From an uncultured Pseudorhodobacter sp. (GTDB lineage: Bacteria; Pseudomonadota; Alphaproteobacteria; Rhodobacterales; Rhodobacteraceae), in NCBI GenBank assembly GCA_913062925.1, contig CAJXWJ010000003.1, positions 1 through 64,000 on the forward strand: 64,000 nucleotides of DNA. The letters run 5' to 3'. The notes below the pieces were generated by a model. The model was not told where the DNA came from and searched no databases. It worked only from the letters and a program-made list of their open reading frames with translations. The first letter of the stretch is position 1. The number at the start of each line of letters is the position of its first letter. Below, one piece after another: positions 34,717 through 42,861 of this stretch. A program made the position numbers and the translations under genes.

Positions 34717-35660
34717 TTGCGCAACCTCAGCCGTGGATCGACAGCCGCATAGGTCAGATCAATCACAAAGTTCACCACGATCACCACAAAGACCAAAAGC
34801 ATCACCACGCTTTCCACCACGATCAGATCGCGCGCCGAGATCGCCTGAAAGATGAGCCGCCCCAGACCCGGCAGAAAGAAGATCTGCTCGATCACAATGC
34901 CGCCTGCCAACAAGAACGAGAATTGCAGCCCGATGATGGTCAGCACAGGAATAAGCGCATTGCGCAAGGCGTGGCGCCAAAGCGCCTGCCGCCGGCTGAG
35001 CCCTTTGGCGCGGGCGGTGCGAATGAAATCCTCTCCCAGCATATCCAGCAACGACGAGCGCATCACCCGCGCCAAAATCGCAGCCTGCGGCAGCGCCAGC
35101 GCCACGGCAGGCAACAGCAGCGATTTCAGCCCCGATAAAAGCCCACCCTCCCAGCCTGCAAAGCCGCCCGCCGAAAACCAGCGCAATTTAATAGCAAAAA
35201 TCATCACAAGGATCATTGCGAACCAAAAGTTTGGTACAGCGACACCCAATTGCGTCGCGCCCATAACACCAAGGTCGCCCAATTTGCCGCGCCGACTGGC
35301 GGCGTAGATCCCGGCAGGAAAGGCAATGACAATCGTCAGGGTCAGCGCAAACAAGGCCAATGGCAGCGAGACCCAGACGCGGTCTGCGATCATCGCAGCA
35401 ATCGGAGTGCGATAGGTATAGGATTGACCAAAGTCGCCCTGCATCATGCCTGTGGTCCAGGCAAAATACCGTTCTGGCAAGGACATATCCAGCCCCAGCT
35501 CGCTGCGCAGGGCGGCAAGTGTGTCGGGGCGGGCATTCACCCCCAGCATATAGGCGGCTGGATCTCCGGGCACGACCTCGACCACGGTAAAGATCACTAT
35601 CGAGGCCACAATAAGGCTAAGGCAAAGCGAGATCAGGCGACCCATCGTATACCGCATCAT
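34713..35660 (-). CDS. Peptide-type ABC transporter permease (DppB type)
   Basis: About 315 residues with six hydrophobic segments. DppB features: MGRLISLCLSLIVASIVIF, the periplasmic region with PGDPAAYMLGVNA, and the EAA segment DFIRTARAKGLSRRQALWRHALRNALIPVLTIIGLQ. An in-frame TTG at 35666 or ATGs at 35660/35657 are possible starts; 35660 is chosen, with AGGGAG 10 nt upstream. It is separated from the binding-protein gene by two strong hairpins. Confidence 0.92.
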   Translation of the reverse strand: MMRYTMGRLISLCLSLIVASIVIFTVVEVVPGDPAAYMLGVNARPDTLAALRSELGLDMSLPERYFAWTTGMMQGDFGQSYTYRTPIAAMIADRVWVSLPLALFALTLTIVIAFPAGIYAASRRGKLGDLGVMGATQLGVAVPNFWFAMILVMIFAIKLRWFSAGGFAGWEGGLLSGLKSLLLPAVALALPQAAILARVMRSSLLDMLGEDFIRTARAKGLSRRQALWRHALRNALIPVLTIIGLQFSFLLAGGIVIEQIFFLPGLGRLIFQAISARDLIVVESVVMLLVFVVIVVNFVIDLTYAAVDPRLRLRK

Positions 35661-35692
35661 CGCCAAGCAGCTCCCTGAATATATACAAAACG

Positions 35693-35746
35693 AAGGGCGC
35701 GCAGACCGCGCCCTTGATGCGGCGGCACCCGATTTGGGGTGCCGCC
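35693..35746 (-). promoter_or_regulatory. Double stem-loop between dppA and dppB (attenuator-like)
   Basis: Stem 1, GGCGGCACCC/GGGTGCCGCC (35721-35746), has 10 bp and a 6-nt loop. Stem 2, AAGGGCGCG/CGCGCCCTT (35693-35715), has 9 bp and a 5-nt loop, and on the minus strand is followed by CGTTTTG, a weak terminator tail. Transcribed after the binding-protein gene, they probably cause partial termination or protect the upstream mRNA, raising receptor over permease levels. Confidence 0.75.
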
Positions 35747-35753
35747 CATCCGA

Positions 35754-37229
35754 TTAGGGCCAAGACACCGCCGTAAGGTCGATGGCCGCAGTCGGTTGGT
35801 TCAGCCACAGGCCGTTGATGCCTGCACGCGCAACGGTCGGCACCGCCAGCTCGAACAAATAGCCGTTGACGTAATCCTCTGCGATCATCGTCTGCGCCTG
35901 CGCCAGCAAAGCCGAGCGCGCGGCCGGATCGGTGGTCGAGGTCAACGTCGTCATCAGTGCTTGCAGCGCGGGATTGTCGTATTGGAAGTAATATTTCGGG
36001 TTGGCATAGATGCCGATATCCATAGGTTCGGTATGGCTGACGATGGTCATCCCGAAATCATGGCCCTTAAAGGTATTTTCCAACCATTGCGCCCATTCCT
36101 GGTTCTCGATCTCGGCCGTGATCCCAACCGCGCGCAGCTGGGCCGCGATGATCTCGCCCCCCCGACGCGCATAAGAGGGCGGGGGCAGCTTGAGCGTCGT
36201 GGTAAATCCGTCAGGCAAACCCGCCTCGGCCAAGAGGGCGCGCGATTTTTCCGGATCATAGGCCGAGAGAGCAGTCAGATCGACATAATCAGGATTATGC
36301 GGCGCGAAATGCGTGCCAATTGGCGTGCCTATGCCATACATCGCGCCGTCGATAATCGCCTGACGGTCGATGGCATGGGCCACAGCCTGCCGCACCAAAA
36401 CATTATCAAAGGGTGGCAAGGCGTTGTTCATCGCCAAAATCGTCTCGCCTTCGGTATTGCCGACAAGCACCTGAAAGCGGGGGTCAGCTTCGAATTGCGG
36501 CAGATTTTCCGGCGCAGGAAAGCCAACGAAGACGTCCACATCCTCGGCCATAACAGCGGCAAAGGCCGCGGTCGGGTCGGAAATAAAGCGGAAGCTGGCG
36601 CTGTCCAATGTGGCGGGTGTTCCCCAATAGGTTGGGTTCCGCACAATGTCGATGCGATCCCCCTGCACCCAGTTCGAGAACATGAAGGCGCCGGTGCCAA
36701 TCGGTTTGGTCGCCGCCGTCTCGATGCTTTCGGGCGCCACAATCACCGCGTCCCCCCAGGCGAGATTGAACAGCAGCGACCCGTTTGGGGCATTAAGCGT
36801 GATCTGTACCGTCAGCGGATCAACAACGCTGACCTCAGCAATGCTGGAGAAAAGCGCCTTTTGAGCATTGGTGCTGTCTTCCGCCCGCGCCCGATCAAGG
36901 CTGAACTTGACGTCTTCGGCATCCATCGTGGTGCCATCGTGGAAGGTCACGCCAGACTGAAGATGAAAGGTATAGCTTAGGCCATCGCCGGAAATCTCCC
37001 AGCTTTTCGCCAGTCCGGGCACCACCGAGCCATCTGACATAAACCGCGTCAGGCCCTCGAAAATATTGGAATAGACCACCGAATCGATGGCCTGTGCCGC
37101 CCCTGCGGTTGGGTCAAGGTTTGGCGGCTCTAGCTGCATGGCCACACGAAGATTGGTATTTTGCGCCATCGCAACGCTTGCAAACAGCGATGCTGAACCG
37201 GCCAGAAGAAGGTTCGTCAGATATTTCAT
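35754..37229 (-). CDS. Peptide-type ABC transporter substrate-binding protein (DppA/SBP_bac_5)
   Basis: 491 residues. Signal peptide MKYLTNLLLAGSASLFASVAMA, cleaved before QNTN. Family 5 core: LRVAMQLEPPNLDPTAGAAQAIDSVVYSNIFEGLTRFMSDGSVVPGLAKSWEISGDGLSYTFHLQSGVTFHDGTTMDAEDVKFSLDR is the standard lobe I; the rest is canonical. Ligands of this family include di- and oligopeptides, opines and other amides. The ATGA junction with the M20 hydrolase gene and a GGGGAG ribosome-binding site fix the start. Confidence 0.93.
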   Translation of the reverse strand: MKYLTNLLLAGSASLFASVAMAQNTNLRVAMQLEPPNLDPTAGAAQAIDSVVYSNIFEGLTRFMSDGSVVPGLAKSWEISGDGLSYTFHLQSGVTFHDGTTMDAEDVKFSLDRARAEDSTNAQKALFSSIAEVSVVDPLTVQITLNAPNGSLLFNLAWGDAVIVAPESIETAATKPIGTGAFMFSNWVQGDRIDIVRNPTYWGTPATLDSASFRFISDPTAAFAAVMAEDVDVFVGFPAPENLPQFEADPRFQVLVGNTEGETILAMNNALPPFDNVLVRQAVAHAIDRQAIIDGAMYGIGTPIGTHFAPHNPDYVDLTALSAYDPEKSRALLAEAGLPDGFTTTLKLPPPSYARRGGEIIAAQLRAVGITAEIENQEWAQWLENTFKGHDFGMTIVSHTEPMDIGIYANPKYYFQYDNPALQALMTTLTSTTDPAARSALLAQAQTMIAEDYVNGYLFELAVPTVARAGINGLWLNQPTAAIDLTAVSWP

Positions 37230-38554
37230 GTCTTAATCTCCCCTTTGTTATTTCCCGTCAGCAACAGAGCCGCAAGGCTTTGAGCCATGACCGCTGCACT
37301 GTCCATCATATCCTCAACCCCGACATATTCATCGGGTTTATGCGCGAGTTCGAGCAAGCCCGGGCCATAGGCCACACAATTCTTCAGCTTGCCGATCCGG
37401 TCGATATGCTTTTGATCGTAGCTGCCCGGCGAGGCTACGAATTCCGCCTCTTTTCCCATCACCGAGGCAATGGCCGCCGCAACCGTACGCGCCACAGGCG
37501 CATTGCGGTCGGTCATCGAAGGGATCACATGGTTCAACTCTTTCATGGCGTAATCGAACTTTGGTCGATCGCGTTTCAACCCATCGAGCAGGCCGACAAT
37601 CTCATCGCGCACGCTGTCCAGAGTTTCTTCGACAAGATAGCGCCGATCAATGATGATCCGACAGCTGTCTGGCACACAATGCGAAGGCAGCGCCGTCGAG
37701 CCGGCCAAACGCTCTGGTTGGCCGCCGTGAATCGAATTGATGTTCATCGTCGAAGACCGCGCGCCTTCGGGCACTACCGGCATTTCAGTGCGCCGCGCCG
37801 CCATGGCCGGATAAAGCCGATCCTCAAAAATATCTAACACCGCCCCCATGTGTCGCACGGCACAGTCACCCAAAAATGGCATCGAGCCATGCGCAATTTC
37901 GCCAAATGTCTCGATCTCGGCCCACCAGCCGCCGCGATGACCAAGGCAGACGCGGTCTTTTTGCAAGGGCTCGGGGATGATGACATGCTGCACACGCTTG
38001 GGCGAAAAGAACCCCTGCTCGGCCAGATAGGCAACGCCGCCATAGCCGCCTGATTCCTCATCGGCAGTGCCGGAAATTTCGATCGCGCCCGCAAAATCAG
38101 GGTAGACCTCTAAAAAAGCCTCGACCGCAATAACAGAGGCCGCAAGCCCCCCCTTCATATCGCAAGCGCCGCGCCCATAGATCTTGCCGTCGCGCAGCAG
38201 CCCGCCAAAGGGGTCAACCGTCCAGCCCGCGCCAACGTCAACGACATCGATATGGCTGGTAAAATGCACGCAATCGCCACTGTATTTGCCCTCGCGCCGC
38301 GCCACGACGTTCCAGCGCGGATAGGCATCGCAATCTCCGGGCGTTCCAAAGGCGCGGATCAGCTGCGTCTGAAACCCCGCGCCGCGCAAACGCCGGTCAA
38401 GGTAGTCGCAGATCTCGCGGTAATTCTCCCCTGGCGGATTCAGCGTCGGAATGCGGATCAAATCCTGCGTCAAAGCAATCAGATCATCACGCCGATCCGC
38501 AAGAGCGGCGGTCAGAGCAGCAAAGCGGGGTTCGGTTGGGGCAAGCTTTTCCAT
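37226..38554 (-). CDS. M20-family hydrolase (ArgE/DapE-like deacylase)
   Basis: A 442-residue metal-dependent amidase/peptidase. First metal site HIDVVDVG with the Asp of GRGACDMKGGLAASV; second site TADEESGGYGG; C-terminal His in SPGSYDQKHI. A dimerisation domain lies between. ArgE/DapE relatives remove N-acyl groups from amino acids or cut short peptides. Start 38554 (MEKLAPTEP) lacks a recognisable ribosome-binding site; a longer upstream frame is basic and unlike a protein of this family. It leads the operon, 53 nt from the divergent regulator. Confidence 0.88.
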   Translation of the reverse strand: MEKLAPTEPRFAALTAALADRRDDLIALTQDLIRIPTLNPPGENYREICDYLDRRLRGAGFQTQLIRAFGTPGDCDAYPRWNVVARREGKYSGDCVHFTSHIDVVDVGAGWTVDPFGGLLRDGKIYGRGACDMKGGLAASVIAVEAFLEVYPDFAGAIEISGTADEESGGYGGVAYLAEQGFFSPKRVQHVIIPEPLQKDRVCLGHRGGWWAEIETFGEIAHGSMPFLGDCAVRHMGAVLDIFEDRLYPAMAARRTEMPVVPEGARSSTMNINSIHGGQPERLAGSTALPSHCVPDSCRIIIDRRYLVEETLDSVRDEIVGLLDGLKRDRPKFDYAMKELNHVIPSMTDRNAPVARTVAAAIASVMGKEAEFVASPGSYDQKHIDRIGKLKNCVAYGPGLLELAHKPDEYVGVEDMMDSAAVMAQSLAALLLTGNNKGEIKT

Positions 38555-38578
38555 AAGCGACAGTTTGACGCAGGACAA

Positions 38579-38609
38579 ATACGGTATCAATACCGTATCA
38601 ATACGGCAT
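38579..38609. promoter_or_regulatory. Triple ATACSGTAT operator in the divergent promoter region
   Basis: ATACGGTAT (38579-38587), ATACCGTAT (38590-38598) and ATACGGCAT (38601-38609) repeat every 11 bp, separated by CA. Each 9-mer is itself a palindrome around a central G/C (the third has one mismatch), and the first two form a perfect 20-bp inverted repeat. The third overlaps the regulator's ATG (38608). Position and symmetry suggest binding of a dimeric HTH protein, probably the adjacent PAS-LuxR regulator. Confidence 0.65.
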
Positions 38610-39162
38610 GGACAGTTCCGCTCTCGCCTTCGCCAGCCTCGCCTATGACGCCGCCCCAACCGGCATCGTGCTGACCGAACAGCGGGTGATCCGAACCTGC
38701 AACCAGACCTTTGCGCGACTTTTGGGCTATGGCGTGCCCGATCTTTTGGGGCAGTCCTTTCGCATTCTCTATGGCTCGGACGAGGAGTTCGAAAGCATCC
38801 GCGACATCGGCCTAACCGTGCTGCAAGAGACCGGCGATTACACCGACGAACGCTTGGTGCGCCACCGCGCCGGTCATGGCATTTGGTGCCGCTTTCGCGC
38901 GCGCACCTTGGTGCCGCATGCGCCGCTTGAACGGGTGGTGATGAGCTTTGCGCCAATCCACGAGGCCGAACCGATCAGCCTGTCGAAACGCGAACGCCAA
39001 GTGCTAGAGCTGATGAACCGGCGGCTGACCAGTAAGGAAATCGCGCAGCGGCTAGAGCTTAGTCCCCGCACCATCGAAGATGTGCGCGGGCGGCTGATCA
39101 AGCGCTTTGGCGTGCGCCGCGCCACTGATCTGCTGGGCCGCCTGCGCGGCTTGGACCATTAG
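38608..39162 (+). CDS. PAS-LuxR transcriptional regulator
   Basis: 184 residues. N-terminal PAS fold (about 10-120): AAPTGIVLTEQRVIRTCNQTFARLLGYGVPDLLGQSFRILYGSDEEFESI and HGIWCRFRARTL. C-terminal LuxR/NarL helix-turn-helix (about 125-184): LSKRERQVLELMNRRLTSKEIAQRLELSPRTIEDVRGRLIKRFGV. No receiver domain, so it likely senses a ligand or redox state through PAS. It is divergent from the eight-gene catabolic operon and presumably controls it and itself. The start codon lies inside the operator array and has no Shine-Dalgarno sequence, so the mRNA may be leaderless. Confidence 0.87.
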   Translation: MDSSALAFASLAYDAAPTGIVLTEQRVIRTCNQTFARLLGYGVPDLLGQSFRILYGSDEEFESIRDIGLTVLQETGDYTDERLVRHRAGHGIWCRFRARTLVPHAPLERVVMSFAPIHEAEPISLSKRERQVLELMNRRLTSKEIAQRLELSPRTIEDVRGRLIKRFGVRRATDLLGRLRGLDH

Positions 39163-39311
39163 CCAGCCAGAAAGCGGATGAAAACGCCAAAACCGCACCC
39201 CTAAACCGCGCGGTTAGGATGAAAAATCATGCGCAAATAAGACTGCTCCACAAGCAAACCCAAGCAGAAAGCCTATCAGCCACCAAATAATCTTATGATA
39301 TCAAGGATAAA

Positions 39312-39401
39312 TGGCGGAAGCGGTGGGATTCGAACCCACGGTAGGGTTCCCCCTACGCTCAGTTAGCAACCGAGTGCTTTCGGCCTCTCAGCCACGCTTC
39401 C
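39312..39401 (-). tRNA. tRNA-Ser (anticodon GCT)
   Basis: On the minus strand: acceptor GGAAGCG/CGCTTCC, discriminator G, encoded CCA, anticodon arm CTCGG-TTGCTAA-CTGAG with anticodon GCT, long variable arm and T-arm GTGGGTTCGAATCCCAC. Confidence 0.96.
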
Positions 39402-39410
39402 GTTGAACTT

Positions 39411-39439
39411 CATTTAGCGATCTGGGCGAGGCTGGGCAA
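39411..39439 (-). promoter_or_regulatory. Promoter of tRNA-Ser
   Basis: On the minus strand TTGCCC (39434-39439), a 17-nt spacer and TAAATG (39411-39416) end about 10 nt before the tRNA 5' end. Confidence 0.55.
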
Positions 39440-39493
39440 GAGGGAAAGTTTCAGATGTTTTCCGCAGTTGCTGGCCCTTGGCAACCGCCAGCA

Positions 39494-40591
39494 TCAGCCA
39501 GAGAACAGGAAATGCAGCACATCGCCGTCTTTGACCTCATAGGTTTTGCCCTCGACGCGGAACTTGCCAGCCTCTTTCGCGCCCGCTTCACCCTTGCCAG
39601 CGACATAGTCGTCATAGGCGATGGTTTCGGAACGGATAAAGCCCTTTTCAAAGTCGCCGTGGATCACACCTGCGGCGCGCGGGGCAAGCCAGCCTGACTC
39701 GATTGTCCAAGCGCGGGCCTCTTTGGGGCCGACGGTGAAATAGGTGCGCAGGCCCAGCAGTTGGTAACCCGCCTTGATCAGCCGGTCGAGCCCGGCTTCG
39801 GTCAGGCCCATTTCTTCCAGAAACATCGCTGCTTCGTCTTCGGCCAATTGGCTGATTTCTTCTTCGATCTTGGCCGAGATCACCACAGACCCAGCACCCT
39901 GTTCGGCGGCCATTTTGGCGACGCGGTCCGATTGGCTGTTGCCCTTGGCGGCGCAGGATTCCTCGACGTTGCAGACGTAAAGCACTGGCTTTGCGGTCAG
40001 CAGTTGCAGCATATCCCACTGGCGACGATCATCGGCGGCAATCGTCAGCGTGCGCGCTGGTTTGCCTGCGTTCAACGCAGCCAAAGCGGCGGTCAGCAGG
40101 CGGTGCTGATCTTGGGTGTCTTGATCGCCGCCGCGCAGTTTTTTCGCCAGATTGGTGATGCGGCGTTCGATGCTGTCCATATCGGCCAGCATTAGCTCGG
40201 TTTCAATAGTTTCGGCATCGGCGACCGGGTCGATGCGGCCTTCGACATGGGTGATGTCGCCATCTTCAAAGCAGCGCAGCACATGGGCCACGGCATCGCA
40301 TTCGCGGATATTTGCCAGAAACTGGTTGCCTAGACCCTCGCCCTTGGATGCGCCGCGCACAAGGCCTGCGATATCGACAAAGGTCATGCGGGTTGGGATG
40401 ATGGTTTTCGATCCGGCGATGGCGGCAAGCTTGTCCAGCCGCGCATCGGGCACGGCCACTTCGCCAACATTGGGCTCGATGGTGCAAAACGGAAAGTTGG
40501 CGGCTTGTGCTGCCGCAGTGCGGGTCAGCGCGTTAAACAGCGTTGATTTGCCGACGTTTGGCAGACCCACGATCCCCATTTTGAAACCCAT
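39494..40591 (-). CDS. ychF: Redox-regulated ATPase YchF (Obg-family)
   Basis: 365 residues. P-loop GLPNVGKSTLFNALT, switch region with MTFVDIAGLVRGASKGEGLGNQFLANIRECDAVAHVLRCF, a coiled-coil insertion and a C-terminal TGS domain (LRTYFTVGPKEARAWTIESG). The nucleotide-specificity motif NVEE is at YVCNVEES, typical of the ATP-preferring YchF. Ribosome-associated, involved in stress and translation-initiation control in known members. Monocistronic here, away from its usual rplY-pth partners. Confidence 0.96.
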   Translation of the reverse strand: MGFKMGIVGLPNVGKSTLFNALTRTAAAQAANFPFCTIEPNVGEVAVPDARLDKLAAIAGSKTIIPTRMTFVDIAGLVRGASKGEGLGNQFLANIRECDAVAHVLRCFEDGDITHVEGRIDPVADAETIETELMLADMDSIERRITNLAKKLRGGDQDTQDQHRLLTAALAALNAGKPARTLTIAADDRRQWDMLQLLTAKPVLYVCNVEESCAAKGNSQSDRVAKMAAEQGAGSVVISAKIEEEISQLAEDEAAMFLEEMGLTEAGLDRLIKAGYQLLGLRTYFTVGPKEARAWTIESGWLAPRAAGVIHGDFEKGFIRSETIAYDDYVAGKGEAGAKEAGKFRVEGKTYEVKDGDVLHFLFSG

Positions 40592-40781
40592 AGCGGCACC
40601 CTCTTTGCTTGACCGTCTGCGGCATAGGCAGCACAGGCGCTGCGGTCAAGGCTTTCCAGCGCCGCAACGGCTGCAATCGCTGGGCTTTGGTGGCTTTCTG
40701 AAGGCTTGCACGGCAAGGGGCATTGATTTTCCTTAAGCCGCCGTGCAAACCGATTGCGGACGAATAGGGATGGGCCGCCAG

Positions 40782-41573
40782 ATGACCAGAATCGACGACA
40801 CTTTCGCGCGGCTTAAGTCGCAAGGCAAAAAGGCTTTCGTGTCTTATATCATGGCGGGCGATCCCGATGTCGCAACGTCTTTGGCGGTGATGCGCGGCCT
40901 GCCAGCCGCTGGGGTGGATATCATCGAGCTGGGCTTGCCCTTTACCGATCCTATGGCTGATGGGGCGACGATCCAGCTTGCAGGGCAGCGTGCGCTGGAA
41001 GGCGGCATGACGCTGGATAAGACCTTGCAAATGGTGCGCGATTTCCGCGCCGAAGATAACATCACACCGATCGTGATGATGGGCTATTACAACCCGATCT
41101 ATGCGCGCGGGGTGGATCTGTTTTTGACCCAAGCAGTGTCAGCTGGCATTGACGGGCTGATCATCGTTGATCTGCCACCCGAAGAAGACGACGAGCTGTG
41201 CATTCCAGCGCAAAAGGCGGGGATGAATTTCATTCGCCTTGCCACGCCAACCACCGACGCCAAGCGTTTGCCAAAGGTGCTGCAAAACACCTCGGGCTTT
41301 GTTTATTACGTCTCGGTCACCGGCATCACTGGTGCGGCGGCGGCGCAGGCGGCGGATGTGGGGCCAGAGGTGGCGCGGATCAAGCAATCGACCGATCTGC
41401 CAGTGATCGTGGGCTTTGGCATCAACACCCCCGAGGCCGCGCGCACCATTGCAGGCGTGGCAGACGGCTGCGTGGTGGGCTCGGCCATCGTCAAGGAAAT
41501 CGCCTCGGGCAAGCCCTTGGCCGAAGTTCTTGCCTTTGTCGCAGCGCTTGCCGCTGGTGCGCATTCGGCCTGA
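40782..41573 (+). CDS. trpA: Tryptophan synthase alpha subunit
   Basis: A 263-residue TIM barrel cleaving indole-3-glycerol phosphate. Catalytic Glu in [19 protein letters not shown] and Asp in [14 protein letters not shown]; phosphate loop [11 protein letters not shown] and GCVVGSAIV. Start 40782 (MTRIDDTF) has the usual length; an upstream frame is not conserved. trpB and trpF are not adjacent, as in other Rhodobacteraceae, which split the trp genes. Confidence 0.95.
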   Translation: MTRIDDTFARLKSQGKKAFVSYIMAGDPDVATSLAVMRGLPAAGVDIIELGLPFTDPMADGATIQLAGQRALEGGMTLDKTLQMVRDFRAEDNITPIVMMGYYNPIYARGVDLFLTQAVSAGIDGLIIVDLPPEEDDELCIPAQKAGMNFIRLATPTTDAKRLPKVLQNTSGFVYYVSVTGITGAAAAQAADVGPEVARIKQSTDLPVIVGFGINTPEAARTIAGVADGCVVGSAIVKEIASGKPLAEVLAFVAALAAGAHSA

Positions 41574-41697
41574 GCCCGTTTAACCAACCTTGCGGCGATC
41601 CTGCATAGGGTCGCCTGCAACAGAAGCCTTGCAAAACTGCGGATGATTGGTCACGATAGCTTACCAATTTTAGCAGTTTACAGCGATAGGGCCCGCC

Positions 41698-42861
41698 ATG
41701 GCAGTCATCACCTGCATCGACGATCTGAAGACGCTTTACAAAAAGCGCACCCCGAAGATGTTTTACGATTATGCAGAGTCGGGCAGCTATACCGAGCAGA
41801 CCTTTCGTGAAAACACCTCGGACTTTGCCAAGATCCGCCTGCGTCAGCGCGTGGCGCGCGATCTGACCGGGCGCTCGACCGCCAGCACGATGATCGGCGA
41901 GGCGGTCTCGATGCCAGTGGCGCTTGCGCCGGTTGGGTCCACAGGCATGCAGCGCCCCGATGGCGAGATCAAGGCCGCGCGCGCGGCCGCAGCCTTTGGC
42001 GTGCCCTTTACGCTGTCGACCATGTCGGTCTGCTCGATCGAGGATGTCGCGGCCCATAGTCCGACGCCGTTCTGGTTTCAGCTTTATGTGATGAAGGACG
42101 AAGATTTCGTCGATGCGATCATTGAACGCGCGCGCAAGGCCAAATGCTCGGCCTTGGTGGTGACGCTGGATCTGCAAATTCTGGGGCAGCGGCACAAGGA
42201 TCTGAAAAACGGTCTGACCACGCCGCCCAAGCTGACGCTGCCCAATATCTTAAACATCATGACCAAACCGCAATGGGCGATGGAGATGCTGGCGACCCCG
42301 CGCCGCACCTTCCGCAATATCGTCGGCCATGCCAAGGGCGTGACCGATCTGGCCAATCTGTCGGCCTGGACCAACGAGCAATTCGACCCCTTGCTGACCT
42401 GGGATAAGGTCAAACGCATTCGCGACCAATGGGGTGGCAAGCTGATCCTGAAGGGCATTCTGGATGCTGATGACGCCCGCATGGCAATGGATGTCGGTGC
42501 GGATGCGATTATTGTATCGAACCACGGCGGGCGGCAATTGGACGGCGCGCTGTCCTCGATCCGCGTGCTGCCCTCGATTGTGGCGGCGGTGGGCGATCAG
42601 ACCGAGGTTTACCTCGACAGCGGTATCCGCTCGGGTCAAGATGTGCTGAAAGCGCTGGCTTTGGGGGCGAAGGGCACCTTCATTGGCCGCAGCTATATCT
42701 ACGGCTTGGGCGCGATGGGGCAGGCGGGTGTGACCAAAGCGCTTGAGATCATTCACAAAGAGCTGGATATCTCGATGGCGCTTTGTGGCGTGCAAAAGGC
42801 GGTCGAGTTGAACCGCGAGCATGTGCTGGTGCCGCGCGATTTTGAAGGCGACTGGGTCTAA
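41698..42861 (+). CDS. lldD: FMN-dependent L-lactate dehydrogenase / alpha-hydroxy acid oxidase
   Basis: A 387-residue flavoenzyme. FMN and substrate motifs: PVALAPVGSTGMQRPDGE, PFWFQLYVMKDEDF and the active-site SNHGGRQLDGALSSI with the catalytic His. The C-terminal GALGAKGTFIGRSYIYGL phosphate site is present. LldD oxidises L-lactate to pyruvate and feeds electrons to quinone; other alpha-hydroxy acids are possible substrates. No LldR or permease is adjacent. Its end overlaps the convergent MFS gene by 4 nt. Confidence 0.9.
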   Translation: MAVITCIDDLKTLYKKRTPKMFYDYAESGSYTEQTFRENTSDFAKIRLRQRVARDLTGRSTASTMIGEAVSMPVALAPVGSTGMQRPDGEIKAARAAAAFGVPFTLSTMSVCSIEDVAAHSPTPFWFQLYVMKDEDFVDAIIERARKAKCSALVVTLDLQILGQRHKDLKNGLTTPPKLTLPNILNIMTKPQWAMEMLATPRRTFRNIVGHAKGVTDLANLSAWTNEQFDPLLTWDKVKRIRDQWGGKLILKGILDADDARMAMDVGADAIIVSNHGGRQLDGALSSIRVLPSIVAAVGDQTEVYLDSGIRSGQDVLKALALGAKGTFIGRSYIYGLGAMGQAGVTKALEIIHKELDISMALCGVQKAVELNREHVLVPRDFEGDWV

